Shown: positions 45,489 through 54,472 of the stretch, piece by piece
Numbering within the stretch: position 1 is the first letter of the stretch
Layout: each line of letters begins with the position of its first letter
From: Pseudomonas allokribbensis
GTDB taxonomy: Bacteria > Pseudomonadota > Gammaproteobacteria > Pseudomonadales > Pseudomonadaceae
Direction: 5' to 3'
Length of the DNA stretch: 64,000 nucleotides
Assembly: GCF_014863605.1 (NCBI RefSeq)
Contig: NZ_CP062252.1
Coordinates: 6,177,501-6,241,500, forward strand
Made by a program: the position numbers and the translations under genes
The notes under the pieces: generated by a model
Databases searched by the model: none
What the model was told of the DNA's origin: nothing
The model's input: the letters and a program-made list of their open reading frames with translations, nothing else

Positions 45489-46267
45489 GCCGCACCTCCT
45501 TTCGCCACTTGATACGCCGGATGCCAGCGCAGCCACACACGCTCAAGTCCACGGGCTGCGAGGTCGGCCAGTTTGCCGAGCACCGCGTAAAGCAGAATCG
45601 CCAGCACCACCACGTCGGTCTGCAAAAACTCACGGGCATTCATCGCCAGGTAACCGATGCCCGAGCTGGCGGAGATGGTTTCCGCCACGATCAGCGTCAG
45701 CCACATGAAGCCCAGCGCAAAACGCACGCCGACCAGAATCGAAGGCAACGCCCCCGGCAGAATCACCTGCCAGAACAGGCTGAAACCGGACAAGCCATAA
45801 CTGCGGGCCATTTCCACCAGCGCCGGATCGACGTTGCGGATGCCGTGATAGGTGTTGAGGTAGATCGGGAACAGCGTCCCCAGCGCCACCAGAAAAATCT
45901 TCGCCGACTCGTCGATGCCGAACCACAGGATCACCAGCGGAATCAGCGCCAGATGCGGCACGTTGCGGATCATCTGCACCGAGCTGTCGAGCAGGCGTTC
46001 GCCCCACTTCGACAGGCCGGTGATGAAGCCCAGCACCAGGCCGATGCTGCCACCGATGGTGAAGCCCAGCGCCGCGCGCCAGCCACTGATTGCCAGATGC
46101 GTCCAGATTTCGCCGCTGCGCACCAGGCTCACGCCGGCCTCGATCACCGCCACCGGCGCCGGCAGAATCCGCGTCGACAGCCAACCGGCCGACACCGACA
46201 ACTGCCACACCGCCAGCAACAACACCGGCAACGCCCAGGGCGCGAGGCTGTGGATAAATTTCTTCAT
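45485..46267 (-). CDS. ssuC: Aliphatic sulfonate ABC transporter permease
   Basis: The membrane permease of the sulfonate importer, 260 residues, six helices. The ABC-interaction loop is [29 protein letters not shown], characteristic of the SsuC/TauC family. Its end overlaps ssuB by 4 bp and it begins 9 bp after ssuD, indicating tight coupling. Confidence 0.95.
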   Translation of the reverse strand: MKKFIHSLAPWALPVLLLAVWQLSVSAGWLSTRILPAPVAVIEAGVSLVRSGEIWTHLAISGWRAALGFTIGGSIGLVLGFITGLSKWGERLLDSSVQMIRNVPHLALIPLVILWFGIDESAKIFLVALGTLFPIYLNTYHGIRNVDPALVEMARSYGLSGFSLFWQVILPGALPSILVGVRFALGFMWLTLIVAETISASSGIGYLAMNAREFLQTDVVVLAILLYAVLGKLADLAARGLERVWLRWHPAYQVAKGGAA

Positions 46268-46276
46268 GGCGGCGCC

Positions 46277-47425
46277 TCAGCTCTGGGACGCGGCTTTGGG
46301 AAGGATGTCGTTGGCCACCATTTCGCCGAACGGGCTGACGTAACCGGCGCTTTTCGGCAGTTCAGGACGTTCGACGTCGAGGTGCGGGAACAGCAGCTCG
46401 GCGACCCGATACGACTCTTCGAGGTGCGGGTAACCGGAGAAGATGAAGGTATCGATGCCCAGATCCGCGTATTCCTTCACGCGTGCAGCTACAGTCGGAC
46501 CGTCGCCGACCAGCGCTGTACCGGCACCGCCGCGCACCAGGCCGACGCCGGCCCACAGGTTCGGGCTGACTTCGAGGTTGTCACGACTGCCACCGTGCAG
46601 CGCGGCCATGCGTTGCTGGCCGACCGAATCGAACCGCGCCAGCGAGGCCTGGGCACGTTTGATGGTGTCGTCGTCCAGATGTGAGATCAGGCGATCCGCC
46701 GCTTGCCATGCTTCGGCGTTGGTTTCCCGCACGATCACATGCAGACGGATGCCGAAGCGCACGGTGCGGCCGAGTTTGGCCGCTTTGGCGCGAACCTGTT
46801 CGATCTTCTCGGCCACCGCTGCTGGCGGCTCGCCCCAGGTCAGGACCATTTCCACTTGTTCCGCTGCCAGATCCTGCGCCGCTTCCGAAGAGCCACCGAA
46901 GTACAACGGCGGACGCGGTTGCTGGATCGGCGGATAGAGCAACTTGGCGCCCTTCACGCTGATGTGCTCGCCGTCGTAATCCACGGTTTCGCCTTCCAGT
47001 ACACGACGCCAGATCCGGGTGAACTCCACCGAGGCCTGATAGCGCGCTTCGTGATCGAGGAACAGCCCGTCGCCGGCCAACTCTTCCGGATCGCCACCAG
47101 TCACCAGGTTGAACAGCGCACGACCACCAGACAACCGATCCAGGGTCGCGGCCTGACGCGCCGCCACCGTCGGGGAAATGATCCCGGGGCGCAGGGCGAC
47201 CAGAAATTTCAGGCGCTGGGTCACTGGAATCAACGATGCCGCCACCAGCCACGAATCCTCGCAGGAGCGGCCGGTAGGAATCAGCACGCCGCCGAAACCC
47301 AGTCGATCCGCCGCTTGCGCGACCTGTTGCAGATAGCCGTGGTCGACGGCGCGGGCGCCTTCGGCGGTGCCAAGGTAATGGCCGTCACCGTGGGTAGGCA
47401 GGAACCAGAAGATGTTGAGGCTCAT
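46277..47425 (-). CDS. ssuD: FMNH2-dependent alkanesulfonate monooxygenase
   Basis: Cleaves the C-S bond of alkanesulfonates using FMNH2 from SsuE and O2, releasing sulfite and an aldehyde. The 382-residue bacterial-luciferase fold starts [19 protein letters not shown] and contains the SsuD-type YVSPFGE C-terminal region. Length matches E. coli SsuD (381). It is 25 bp after ssuA. Confidence 0.96.
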   Translation of the reverse strand: MSLNIFWFLPTHGDGHYLGTAEGARAVDHGYLQQVAQAADRLGFGGVLIPTGRSCEDSWLVAASLIPVTQRLKFLVALRPGIISPTVAARQAATLDRLSGGRALFNLVTGGDPEELAGDGLFLDHEARYQASVEFTRIWRRVLEGETVDYDGEHISVKGAKLLYPPIQQPRPPLYFGGSSEAAQDLAAEQVEMVLTWGEPPAAVAEKIEQVRAKAAKLGRTVRFGIRLHVIVRETNAEAWQAADRLISHLDDDTIKRAQASLARFDSVGQQRMAALHGGSRDNLEVSPNLWAGVGLVRGGAGTALVGDGPTVAARVKEYADLGIDTFIFSGYPHLEESYRVAELLFPHLDVERPELPKSAGYVSPFGEMVANDILPKAASQS

Positions 47426-47450
47426 GGAGTGGTCTCCTTGGGAATTCGAT

Positions 47451-48431
47451 TTACCGGGCTTGGGTCGCCGAGCTTTGGGCCACAGCGGCCGGTGGTGTCC
47501 AGATCACATCCTTGATGCTCAACGGCTTGGGAATCAGCTTGAGCTGGTAGAAGGTGTCGGCGATTTTCTGTTGCGCGGCGACCACTTCCGGGGTCAGGAA
47601 CAGCGCGCCGTAGCCCTGGCGCTTCACCGAGGTCAGGGTGATGTCTGCCGGCAGGCCGAGCAGCGGCGACACCTGTTGGGTCACGTCTTCAGGATTGGCC
47701 TTGGACCATTCGCCGACGGCGCGCACTTCTTCCACGAGGGTCTTGATCACCTCGGGATTTTTCTGTGCGTAGGGTTTGGTCGCCAGGTAGAACTGGTGGT
47801 TGTCGACGATGCCTTTGCCGTCACGCAGGGTGTGCGCTTGCAGTTGCTTCTCGGCGGCGGCCTGGTACGGATCCCAGATGACCCAGGCGTCGACGCTGCC
47901 ACGTTCGAACGCAGCGCGGGCATCGGCCGGCGGCAAGAATACAGTTTGAATATCGGTGTACTTGAGGCCGGCGTCTTCCAGCGCACGCACCAACAGGTAG
48001 TGGACGTTGGAGCCTTTGTTCAGGGCGACTTTCTTGCCCTTCAGATCCGCCACCGATTTGATTGGCGAATCTTTCGGCACGAGGATCGCTTCGCTGTTTG
48101 GCGCTGGCGGCTCGTAAGCCACGTAGAGCAGGTCGGCACCGGCCGCCTGGGCGAAGACTGGCGGGGTTTCGCCGGTGACGCCGAAGTCGATCGAGCCGAC
48201 GTTCAGGCCTTCCAGCAGTTGCGGGCCGCCGGGGAATTCAGTCCATTGCACGTCGACGCCTTGGGCGGCGAGGCGTTTTTCCAGCGTGCCTTTGGCTTTG
48301 AGCAGCACCAGCGTGCCGTATTTCTGATAACCGATCCGAAGCGTCTCGGCCTGAGCTTGAGTGATGGCGCCGAAGGACACAGCCGCAGCAAACAGAGCGA
48401 CCAGACCACGACGCAAAAATACAGTGCGCAT
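47451..48431 (-). CDS. ssuA: Aliphatic sulfonate periplasmic binding protein
   Basis: A 326-residue periplasmic binding protein for sulfonates. The signal peptide ends ITQAQA (about residue 28); mature start [23 protein letters not shown] is the SsuA signature. [23 protein letters not shown] and DAWVIWDPY follow. Start ATG 48431 (MRTVFLRRG) is preceded by a GGAGAG site; the frame extends 12 codons upstream. Confidence 0.95.
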   Translation of the reverse strand: MRTVFLRRGLVALFAAAVSFGAITQAQAETLRIGYQKYGTLVLLKAKGTLEKRLAAQGVDVQWTEFPGGPQLLEGLNVGSIDFGVTGETPPVFAQAAGADLLYVAYEPPAPNSEAILVPKDSPIKSVADLKGKKVALNKGSNVHYLLVRALEDAGLKYTDIQTVFLPPADARAAFERGSVDAWVIWDPYQAAAEKQLQAHTLRDGKGIVDNHQFYLATKPYAQKNPEVIKTLVEEVRAVGEWSKANPEDVTQQVSPLLGLPADITLTSVKRQGYGALFLTPEVVAAQQKIADTFYQLKLIPKPLSIKDVIWTPPAAVAQSSATQAR

Positions 48432-48520
48432 AGCGCTCTCCTTTTTGCTGTTGGGTTTTGGCTGCACCTGCTTGCCCGTTGGCGGGCGAGTAAGGCCAGT
48501 ACTTCAAGTTTCGATGTGGC

Positions 48521-49114
48521 TCAAATGCTCCAGCGAGCACTCAACAAACGTTCGTTCAACAGCCCCGGCTCCAGTGGCTTCGGCCGGCGGGCCATGGCGC
48601 TGACAAACTGGTCCAGCGCTTCATGTAGCCGCTGCTCCAGAGCTGGCGCCAACTGCGCCGCGGCACTGCCTTCGCCGTAGGCGATCTGGCTGTCCTCGGC
48701 AAAAATCCCTTGCAGCATTTCCTGGGCCTTCAAGGCCGACAGCACCGGTTTGAGTGCGTAATCGACCACCAGCATGTGGGCGATGCTGCCGCCCGTGGCC
48801 ATCGGCAAGACAATCTTGTGGTTCAGGGCGCGCTCGGGCAGCAGATCCAGTACGGTCTTCAGTGCGCCGGAGAACGACGCCTTGTAGACCGGAGTCGCGA
48901 TCAGCAGGCCATCGGCGTTTTCAATCTGTTGCAGCAGGTCGAGCACCTTCGGGCTGTCGAAGCGGGCGTGGAGCAGGTCTTCGGCCGGGAAGTCCCGCAC
49001 CTGATAACTCACCACTTCCACCCCTTGCTGCTGCAACCAGCGTTGCGAGCGCTCCAGCAACACCCCGGAACGGGAGCGTTGACTGGGACTGCCACCGAGT
49101 GAGACGACCAGCAT
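48521..49114 (-). CDS. ssuE: NAD(P)H-dependent FMN reductase of the sulfonate system
   Basis: A 197-residue flavodoxin-fold reductase that supplies FMNH2 to SsuD. The FMN phosphate loop is [12 protein letters not shown] at residues 6-17, and [22 protein letters not shown] is the family's central signature. It is the promoter-proximal gene of ssuEADCBF, 89 bp before ssuA, with the sulfur-limitation control region directly upstream. Confidence 0.94.
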   Translation of the reverse strand: MLVVSLGGSPSQRSRSGVLLERSQRWLQQQGVEVVSYQVRDFPAEDLLHARFDSPKVLDLLQQIENADGLLIATPVYKASFSGALKTVLDLLPERALNHKIVLPMATGGSIAHMLVVDYALKPVLSALKAQEMLQGIFAEDSQIAYGEGSAAAQLAPALEQRLHEALDQFVSAMARRPKPLEPGLLNERLLSARWSI

Positions 49115-49264
49115 TCAGACAATTCCTTGAGCATTACCGGCGATTCGCGGGTTGCGATCTCGCTTCAATGACACAGACCTTACCAGCTGATTCATATATC
49201 CATAAATCATATTTATTCATTTGGTTATTCTTTATGGAGATATACGTTTCACGTTCTTCCGGGC
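49115..49264 (-). promoter_or_regulatory. ssu operon control region (AT-rich)
   Basis: About 150 bp upstream of ssuE, with a strongly AT-rich core at 49185-49245. It contains TTATTC at 49213-49218 and ATTCTTTATGG at 49227-49237 on the plus strand. The latter resembles an 11-mer found upstream of lsfA and of the orphan binding protein. CysB or a sulfonate-specific LysR activator is the expected regulator in pseudomonads; binding here is inference. Confidence 0.55.
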
Positions 49265-49291
49265 AAAAAAACAGGCCGTGAAAACGGCCTG
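49265..49291 (-). terminator. Terminator of the peroxiredoxin gene
   Basis: On the minus strand CAGGCCGT (49291-49284) pairs with ACGGCCTG (49279-49272) around TTTT and is followed by TTTTTTT. It lies 66 bp past the lsfA-type stop and just upstream of the ssu promoter region, insulating the ssu operon. Confidence 0.88.
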
Positions 49292-49315
49292 AAACCCTGC
49301 ATCGTGGTTCGAACT

Positions 49316-49347
49316 GATCGCTCCCCATGCAGAGTGTGGGAGCGATC
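49316..49347. repeat. Short inverted repeat (GATCGCTCCC type)
   Basis: GATCGCTCCC (49316-49325) and GGGAGCGATC (49338-49347) are 10-bp perfect arms around 12 bases, placed 9 bp past the peroxiredoxin stop. This sequence type is frequent between genes in fluorescent pseudomonads and may serve as a second, weaker stem before the terminator. Confidence 0.6.
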
Positions 49348-49356
49348 CGAGGACGG

Positions 49357-49995
49357 TTATTTGTTCGGCTGTGGCGTCAGGCGCAGGTACGGCTTCACCG
49401 CGCGGTAGCCCTTCGGAAAGCGTTGCTTGATTTCGTCTTCATCCTTGAGCGAGGGCACGATCACCACTTCATCACCGTCCTGCCAGTTGGCCGGGGTGGC
49501 CACCTTGTAGTTGTCGGTGAGTTGCAGCGAGTCGATCACCCGCAGGATCTCGTGGAAGTTGCGCCCGGTGCTCGCCGGGTAGGTGATGGTCAGGCGGATC
49601 TTCTTGTTCGGATCGATCACGAACAGCGAACGCACAGTCAGCGTGTCGCTGGCGTTCGGGTGGATCAGGTCATAGAGATCGGACACCTTGCGATCGGCGT
49701 CGGCCAGGATCGGGAAGTTGACGATTGCGTGCTGGGTTTCGTTGATGTCTTCGATCCATTTGTGGTGCGAATCCACCGGATCGACCGACAGCGCGATCGC
49801 CTTCACGCCGCGTTTGGTGAACTCATCCTTGAGCTTGGCGGTGAAGCCCAGCTCGGTGGTGCAGACCGGGGTGAAGTCCGCCGGGTGGGAAAACAGCACG
49901 CCCCAGCTATCGCCCAGCCACTCGTGAAAACGAATCTTGCCGGCGCTGGAATCCTGTTCGAAATCGGGGGCGATATCGCCGAGTCTGAGGCTCAT
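49357..49995 (-). CDS. lsfA: 1-Cys peroxiredoxin (LsfA type)
   Basis: A 212-residue Prx6-class peroxidase. The peroxidatic Cys45 lies in HPADFTPVCTTELG, and it is the only cysteine in the protein, so a resolving cysteine is absent by sequence. LsfA of P. putida is induced when sulfonate or sulfate ester is the sulfur source, and its position beside ssu fits that. It removes peroxides, perhaps those released by the flavin-dependent SsuE/SsuD reactions. ATG 49995 with an AGGAG-type site just upstream. Confidence 0.92.
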   Translation of the reverse strand: MSLRLGDIAPDFEQDSSAGKIRFHEWLGDSWGVLFSHPADFTPVCTTELGFTAKLKDEFTKRGVKAIALSVDPVDSHHKWIEDINETQHAIVNFPILADADRKVSDLYDLIHPNASDTLTVRSLFVIDPNKKIRLTITYPASTGRNFHEILRVIDSLQLTDNYKVATPANWQDGDEVVIVPSLKDEDEIKQRFPKGYRAVKPYLRLTPQPNK

Positions 49996-50300
49996 GGTGC
50001 TGCTCCTGATGAGTTGTTGGAGACCTCAACTGTAGCTCGGGATTTGCCTATCTGAAAAAGAATAAATAACGAGATATTTATATCGTTTAAGAATATTAAA
50101 CATCTGTTCACTGGACGCCTGTCGGCAACGCGCCGAACATCGGCCCCAAGGTTCGAGAAGGCCTTGAGTTGCTGCAAAGAGGGAAATGTCGGGAAAGGTC
50201 TACGGGGGTGGGCCTGACCCGAAAACACAAAAGCCCCGTCCGGCGCGATGCCGGACGGGGCTTTTTTACATCGGTTTTTTACATCAGTGCAGGAGCGCTA
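49996..50300. promoter_or_regulatory. lsfA control region and oprD terminator
   Basis: A 305-bp gap. The lsfA side (50040-50105) is AT-rich and contains TGAAAAAGAAT at 50053-50063, the reverse complement of ATTCTTTTTCA found at 51842-51852 upstream of the orphan binding-protein gene. The region 50110-50225 has no ORF or motif I recognise. The oprD-type terminator lies at 50229-50267. Confidence 0.6.
50229..50267 (-). terminator. Terminator of the OprD-family porin gene
   Basis: AAAAGCCCCGTCCGG and CCGGACGGGGCTTTT are 15-bp perfect arms around a CGCGATG-type loop, with TTTT on either outer side. It lies 34 bp past the porin stop on the minus strand. Confidence 0.92.
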
Positions 50301-51644
50301 TTACAGCAGCGGGATCGAGTAGCTGACGATCAGGCGGTTTTCGTCCTGGGAACGAGTGTTCGCCAGGTCGGTACGCCACATGGCGTTCTTCCAGGCAACG
50401 CCGAGGTTCTTCAGCGGGCCTTCCGGAATCACGTAACCAACGGTCAGGTCACGTTCCCACTCGGTGCTGTCGCCCAGAGGGGTATTGATGTTGTTGCCAC
50501 GCAGGTAGATCACGCCAGCCGTCAGGCCAGGTACGCCGACCTTGGCGAAGTCATAGGCGTAGCGAGCTTGCCAGGTACGTTCGCCGGCACGGGCAAACTT
50601 CTGGATCTGCATGTCGGTGATGGTGCTGTTGGACGAGCCGTCACCCTGGTTCAGCCAAGGGAAGTCACTGTCACCCTTGGTGTACTGATAGCCGCCACCG
50701 AAGGTGTGACCTTCAACCGAGTACAGCGCCAGGTAGCTGTACAGATCGTTGTCGACCTTGCCCTTGACGGTTTTGCCGCCGTAGAAGCCGCTGGTGTAGT
50801 AGGCAGGGGTGTCGCCGTTGTTGCCGTTGTCACGGCTGCGGTAGTAACGCAGGTCGCTTTTCAGTACGCCTGGACCGATTGCCCAGTTGTGTACCAGACC
50901 CAGGAAGTTCTGCGAGTAGAACTCCTTCAGCTCGCCGTAGTAGTACGAGGCGGTCAGGTCTTTGGTGATTTTGTAATCAGCACCCGCGTAGTAGAACTTG
51001 TTGCTGAACACGCCGGTGTCGTAGTTCGAACCGGCGTTCGCGCCAGCGATCGACATGTTCTCGTTGTTGCTCGAGTTACGACCTTTCACGGCTTCAACCT
51101 GACCGGCAGTCAGGGTCAGGTCCTTGATCTCGTTCGACGTGATCGCTTCGCCCTGGAAGGTTTGTGGCAGCAGACGACCATCGTTGTACTTGATGACCGG
51201 GTTGTTCGGCAGCAAGGTACCGACCTTCAGCTCGGTCTGGGAGATTTTGACCTTGCCGGTCACACCCAGGCTGGCGAAATCATGTACGGCTTTGTTGCCA
51301 TCGCTTGGGAAAACGGTGCCGCCCGAAGCAGTGCCGGTGTAGTTGCCGTGTTCTGCACGGCTGGAGTCCAGGCGCACGCCGTACAGGCCGATTGCGTCAA
51401 CACCGAACTGAACGGTGCCCTGGGTGTAACCGGAGATGAAGCGCAGATCGAAGCCTTGGCCCCACTCGGCGTTCTTGTTGCGAGTGTTCGACGTTGCAGA
51501 CGGCTGGCCATCGCGGTTGTCGGTGTTGATGTAGTAGTTACGCAGCCCCAATGTGGCCTTGCTGTCTTCGATGAAACCGGCGGCGCCTGCCTGCTGCGCC
51601 ATAACCCCTACAGCCACGGCCAGGGCCAAGGTGGACTTGTTCAT
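50301..51644 (-). CDS. OprD-family outer-membrane porin
   Basis: A 447-residue 18-strand substrate-specific channel. The signal peptide ends QQAGAAG (about residue 22). The mature start FIEDSKATLGLRNYYIN is the OprD family opening, with repeated amphipathic strands and a terminal YSIPLL-type end. OprD channels take up amino acids, small carboxylates or aromatic acids. The divergent sulfonate-type binding protein suggests an organosulfur substrate, but this is inferred only from position. Confidence 0.92.
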   Translation of the reverse strand: MNKSTLALAVAVGVMAQQAGAAGFIEDSKATLGLRNYYINTDNRDGQPSATSNTRNKNAEWGQGFDLRFISGYTQGTVQFGVDAIGLYGVRLDSSRAEHGNYTGTASGGTVFPSDGNKAVHDFASLGVTGKVKISQTELKVGTLLPNNPVIKYNDGRLLPQTFQGEAITSNEIKDLTLTAGQVEAVKGRNSSNNENMSIAGANAGSNYDTGVFSNKFYYAGADYKITKDLTASYYYGELKEFYSQNFLGLVHNWAIGPGVLKSDLRYYRSRDNGNNGDTPAYYTSGFYGGKTVKGKVDNDLYSYLALYSVEGHTFGGGYQYTKGDSDFPWLNQGDGSSNSTITDMQIQKFARAGERTWQARYAYDFAKVGVPGLTAGVIYLRGNNINTPLGDSTEWERDLTVGYVIPEGPLKNLGVAWKNAMWRTDLANTRSQDENRLIVSYSIPLL

Positions 51645-52012
51645 GTATCGCTCCTCTCGTTTCTAATTCTTGTGTTCCTGGTCCGGAGTCTGATGCCCCT
51701 GGATCCTAAGATGCGCGATTAGCGCCAGACCGTGACTGACAAGTCAATCGTAACCTTGTGTGTCTACGACCAAGGTCTAATCGCAGTTATTTGGTCCTTG
51801 CAGGGTAAAGATTTCCTGATAAACCCAAAAAGAATTTATTCATTCTTTTTCATACCATTCGGGTATATGGCTCTGTAATGGCCATCTGCACCGGGATACA
51901 GCGTATCGGCGACTAAGCTCATTCCTAAATGGTATTTATTAGCCTTTTTTTAGATCGTTTAGCTTTGGCGAAACCCCGATTCGTCAAACCCTATCGAAAA
52001 GGCGACGCCATC
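51645..52012. promoter_or_regulatory. Divergent control region of the porin and the orphan binding protein
   Basis: A 368-bp gap with no supported ORF. AAAAAGAAT (51827-51835) and ATTCTTTTT (51842-51850) form a perfect 9-bp inverted repeat with a 6-bp spacer. The right arm is the shared motif ATTCTTTTTCA (51842-51852), also present before lsfA. This dyad is a candidate CysB or other LysR-type sulfur-starvation site controlling both genes. A second AT-rich stretch is at 51920-51965. Confidence 0.6.
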
Positions 52013-52999
52013 ATGGCCAAACGCGCACTATCTAGTCAATTTGTTACAGTTTTTGTATCGGCATTGATTTCTTTCTCAGCCCACGCCGCCAACCTCACTG
52101 TCGGCTACCAGACCGGCATCGATCCAAGCAAAGTCCCTCAGGCCGATGGCGTTTACGAGAAGACCATAGGCGAAAAAATCGACTGGCGCCGTTTCAACAG
52201 TGGCCCGGAAGTTGTGACAGCCATCGCCTCCGGTGACGTACAGATCGGCAACCTCGGTTCCAGCCCGCTGGCTGCCGCCGCTTCGCGCAACCTGCCGATT
52301 GTTGCGTTCATCGTATCGGCACAGATCAATGCCGCCGAAGCCCTGGTCGTTCGCAACGGCAGCGGTATCAACAAGCCCGAGGATCTGATCGGCAAGACCA
52401 TCGCCACCCCGTTCGTCTCCACCTCCCACTACAGCCTGCTCGGTGCGCTCAAGCACTGGGGCCTGGACACCTCGAAAGTCAAAGTGGTGAACCTGCAACC
52501 CGCAGAAATCGCGGCGGCCTGGAAACGCGGTAACATCGACGGCGCCTTTGTCTGGTCGCCGGCGCTGGGCGAGATCCGCAAGACCGGCAAGACCCTGACC
52601 GATGCCGCGCAGGTCGGCCAGTGGGGCGCGCCGACCTTCGAAGTCTGGGTAGCGCGCAAGGACTTTGCCGAGAAGCATCCTGAGGTCGTGGCCAAATTTG
52701 CCAAGGTGACTCTGGACTCGTTCGCCGACTATGCCGCCCATAAAGACAGCTGGACGGCCGACTCGGTACCGGTGCAGAAAATCGCCAAACTGACCGGTGC
52801 CAACGCCGCCGATGTCCCGGAATTGCTCGCAGGTTCGGCGTTCACCGATGCCAAGGCGCAACAGACCACTGCGCTGCTGGACGGCGGCACGGCGAAGGCG
52901 ATTGGTGAGACGGCGAAATTCCTGAAGGAACAAGGCAAGGTCGAAAGCGTACTGCCCGACTACTCGCCGTATGTCAGTGCGAAGTTTGTTGCTGAGTAA
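52013..52999 (+). CDS. Orphan taurine/sulfonate-type periplasmic binding protein (TauA-like)
   Basis: A 328-residue periplasmic binding protein. The signal peptide ends SFSAHA (about residue 25). The mature start NLTVGYQTGIDPSKV and the motifs WRRFNSGPEVVTAIASGDVQIGNLGSSPLAAAAS and FVWSPALGEI are those of TauA. Normally tauA is followed by tauBC(D); here argA follows on the opposite strand, so it has no transporter of its own in the window. It may use the ssu or another permease. ATG 52013 precedes a clear signal peptide; the longer frame to 51929 is rejected. Confidence 0.88.
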   Translation: MAKRALSSQFVTVFVSALISFSAHAANLTVGYQTGIDPSKVPQADGVYEKTIGEKIDWRRFNSGPEVVTAIASGDVQIGNLGSSPLAAAASRNLPIVAFIVSAQINAAEALVVRNGSGINKPEDLIGKTIATPFVSTSHYSLLGALKHWGLDTSKVKVVNLQPAEIAAAWKRGNIDGAFVWSPALGEIRKTGKTLTDAAQVGQWGAPTFEVWVARKDFAEKHPEVVAKFAKVTLDSFADYAAHKDSWTADSVPVQKIAKLTGANAADVPELLAGSAFTDAKAQQTTALLDGGTAKAIGETAKFLKEQGKVESVLPDYSPYVSAKFVAE

Positions 53000-53038
53000 A
53001 GGATTTGCCCCCACGAGTCGCATGGGGGCAATCGCCGA

Positions 53039-54337
53039 TCACAGGGCTTTTTCGAAGATCTTCGAGTTGCGCTGATAGTTATAGAGAGAAGCCCGGGCCG
53101 CCGGCAGGCGCTCGACGCTGCTCGGCTCGAAGCCGCGCTCGCGGAACCAGTGGGCGGTGCGGGTGGTGAGGACGAAAAGCGTCTTCAGGCCTTGCGCCCG
53201 GGCACGAGTCTCGATGCGTTCGAGCAATTCGTCGCCGCGACCGCCATGGCGGTATTCCGGGTTCACCGCCAGGCACGCCAGCTCACCGGCATCCGAATCG
53301 GCAATCTGATACAGCGCCGCACAGGCGATGATCATCCCTTCACGCTCGACCACGCTGAACTGCTCGATCTCACGCTCCAGCACTTCGCGCGAACGGCGCA
53401 CCAGAATTCCCTGCTCTTCCAGCGGACTGATCAGGTCGAGCAAGCCGCCGACGTCTTCAATCGCCGCCTCGCGCACCCGCTCGAATTGCTCCTGGGCCAC
53501 CAGCGTACCGCCACCGTCACGGGTGAACAGTTCGGTCAGCAGCGCGCCGTCCTCGGCATAACTGACGATATGGCTACGCGCCACGCCGCCACGGCAGGCT
53601 TCGGCGGCGGCATCCAGCAATTCCGCCTGATAGTTGCTGCCCAGACGCTGCAAATGTGCCGGCACCTGTTGTGGACGCAGTTCGCGTACCAGTTTGCCGT
53701 TTTCGTCGATCAGACCGAGGTCCGCGCCGAACAGCAGCAGCTTGTCAGCGCCCAGATCGATGGCGGCGCGGGTGGCGACGTCTTCACAGGCGAGGTTGAA
53801 GATTTCACCGGTCGGCGAGTAACCCAGCGGCGATAGCAGCACGATGGAGCGCTCGTCGAGCAGACGGTTGATGCCCTTGCGGTCGACCCGGCGCACTTCG
53901 CCGGTGTGGTGATAATCGACACCTTCCAGCACGCCGATCGGCCGTGCGGTCACCAGATTGCCGCTGGCCACTCGCAGGCGCGAGCCCTGCATCGGCGACG
54001 AGGCCATGTCCATCGACAGCCGTGCTTCGATGGCGATGCGCAACTGGCCGACCGCGTCGATCACACACTCCAGCGTCGCGGCATCGGTGATGCGCATCCC
54101 GTGGTGGTAATGCGGGGTCAGGCCGCGAGCAGCGAGACGGGTTTCAATCTGTGGACGGGAGCCGTGGACCAGCACCAGCCGCACGCCGAGACTGTGCAGC
54201 AGCACGATGTCATGGACGATGTTGCCGAAATTCGGATGCTCCACGCCGTCGCCGGGCAGCATGACGACGAAGGTGCAGTCGCGGTGGGCATTGATATAAG
54301 GGGACGCGTGACGAAGCCAATTGACGTATTCGGGCAT
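53039..54337 (-). CDS. argA: Amino-acid N-acetyltransferase (N-acetylglutamate synthase)
   Basis: First step of arginine synthesis: acetyl-CoA plus glutamate. The 432 residues comprise an N-terminal amino-acid-kinase-like domain (to about 285; RTFVVMLPGDGV, LVHGSRPQIE) that senses arginine, and a C-terminal GNAT domain with CLAVNPEYRHGGRGDELLERIE as the acetyl-CoA loop. Typical of the two-domain ArgA of pseudomonads. 135 bp separate it from argE upstream on the same strand. Confidence 0.96.
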   Translation of the reverse strand: MPEYVNWLRHASPYINAHRDCTFVVMLPGDGVEHPNFGNIVHDIVLLHSLGVRLVLVHGSRPQIETRLAARGLTPHYHHGMRITDAATLECVIDAVGQLRIAIEARLSMDMASSPMQGSRLRVASGNLVTARPIGVLEGVDYHHTGEVRRVDRKGINRLLDERSIVLLSPLGYSPTGEIFNLACEDVATRAAIDLGADKLLLFGADLGLIDENGKLVRELRPQQVPAHLQRLGSNYQAELLDAAAEACRGGVARSHIVSYAEDGALLTELFTRDGGGTLVAQEQFERVREAAIEDVGGLLDLISPLEEQGILVRRSREVLEREIEQFSVVEREGMIIACAALYQIADSDAGELACLAVNPEYRHGGRGDELLERIETRARAQGLKTLFVLTTRTAHWFRERGFEPSSVERLPAARASLYNYQRNSKIFEKAL

Positions 54338-54472
54338 GAACCTGGGCCTGTAATAAATAGCAGCCGGAAAAAGGGCGAAACGGAAAACGCACAGCGGGCT
54401 GATGGTTATCGTCGGAACAGGCTTGGCGACACGCGCGCTCTCCTCATGAATACGGGTTGGCCGGACGGCAAT

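Noticed and set aside
49134-49328. Small minus-strand frame between ssuE and lsfA
   Set aside because: It covers the AT-rich promoter and the terminator and lacks a ribosome site; it is intergenic DNA.
51929-52012. Longer start for the TauA-like gene
   Set aside because: It would put 28 residues before a normal signal peptide; MAKRALSS at 52013 directly precedes the hydrophobic core.
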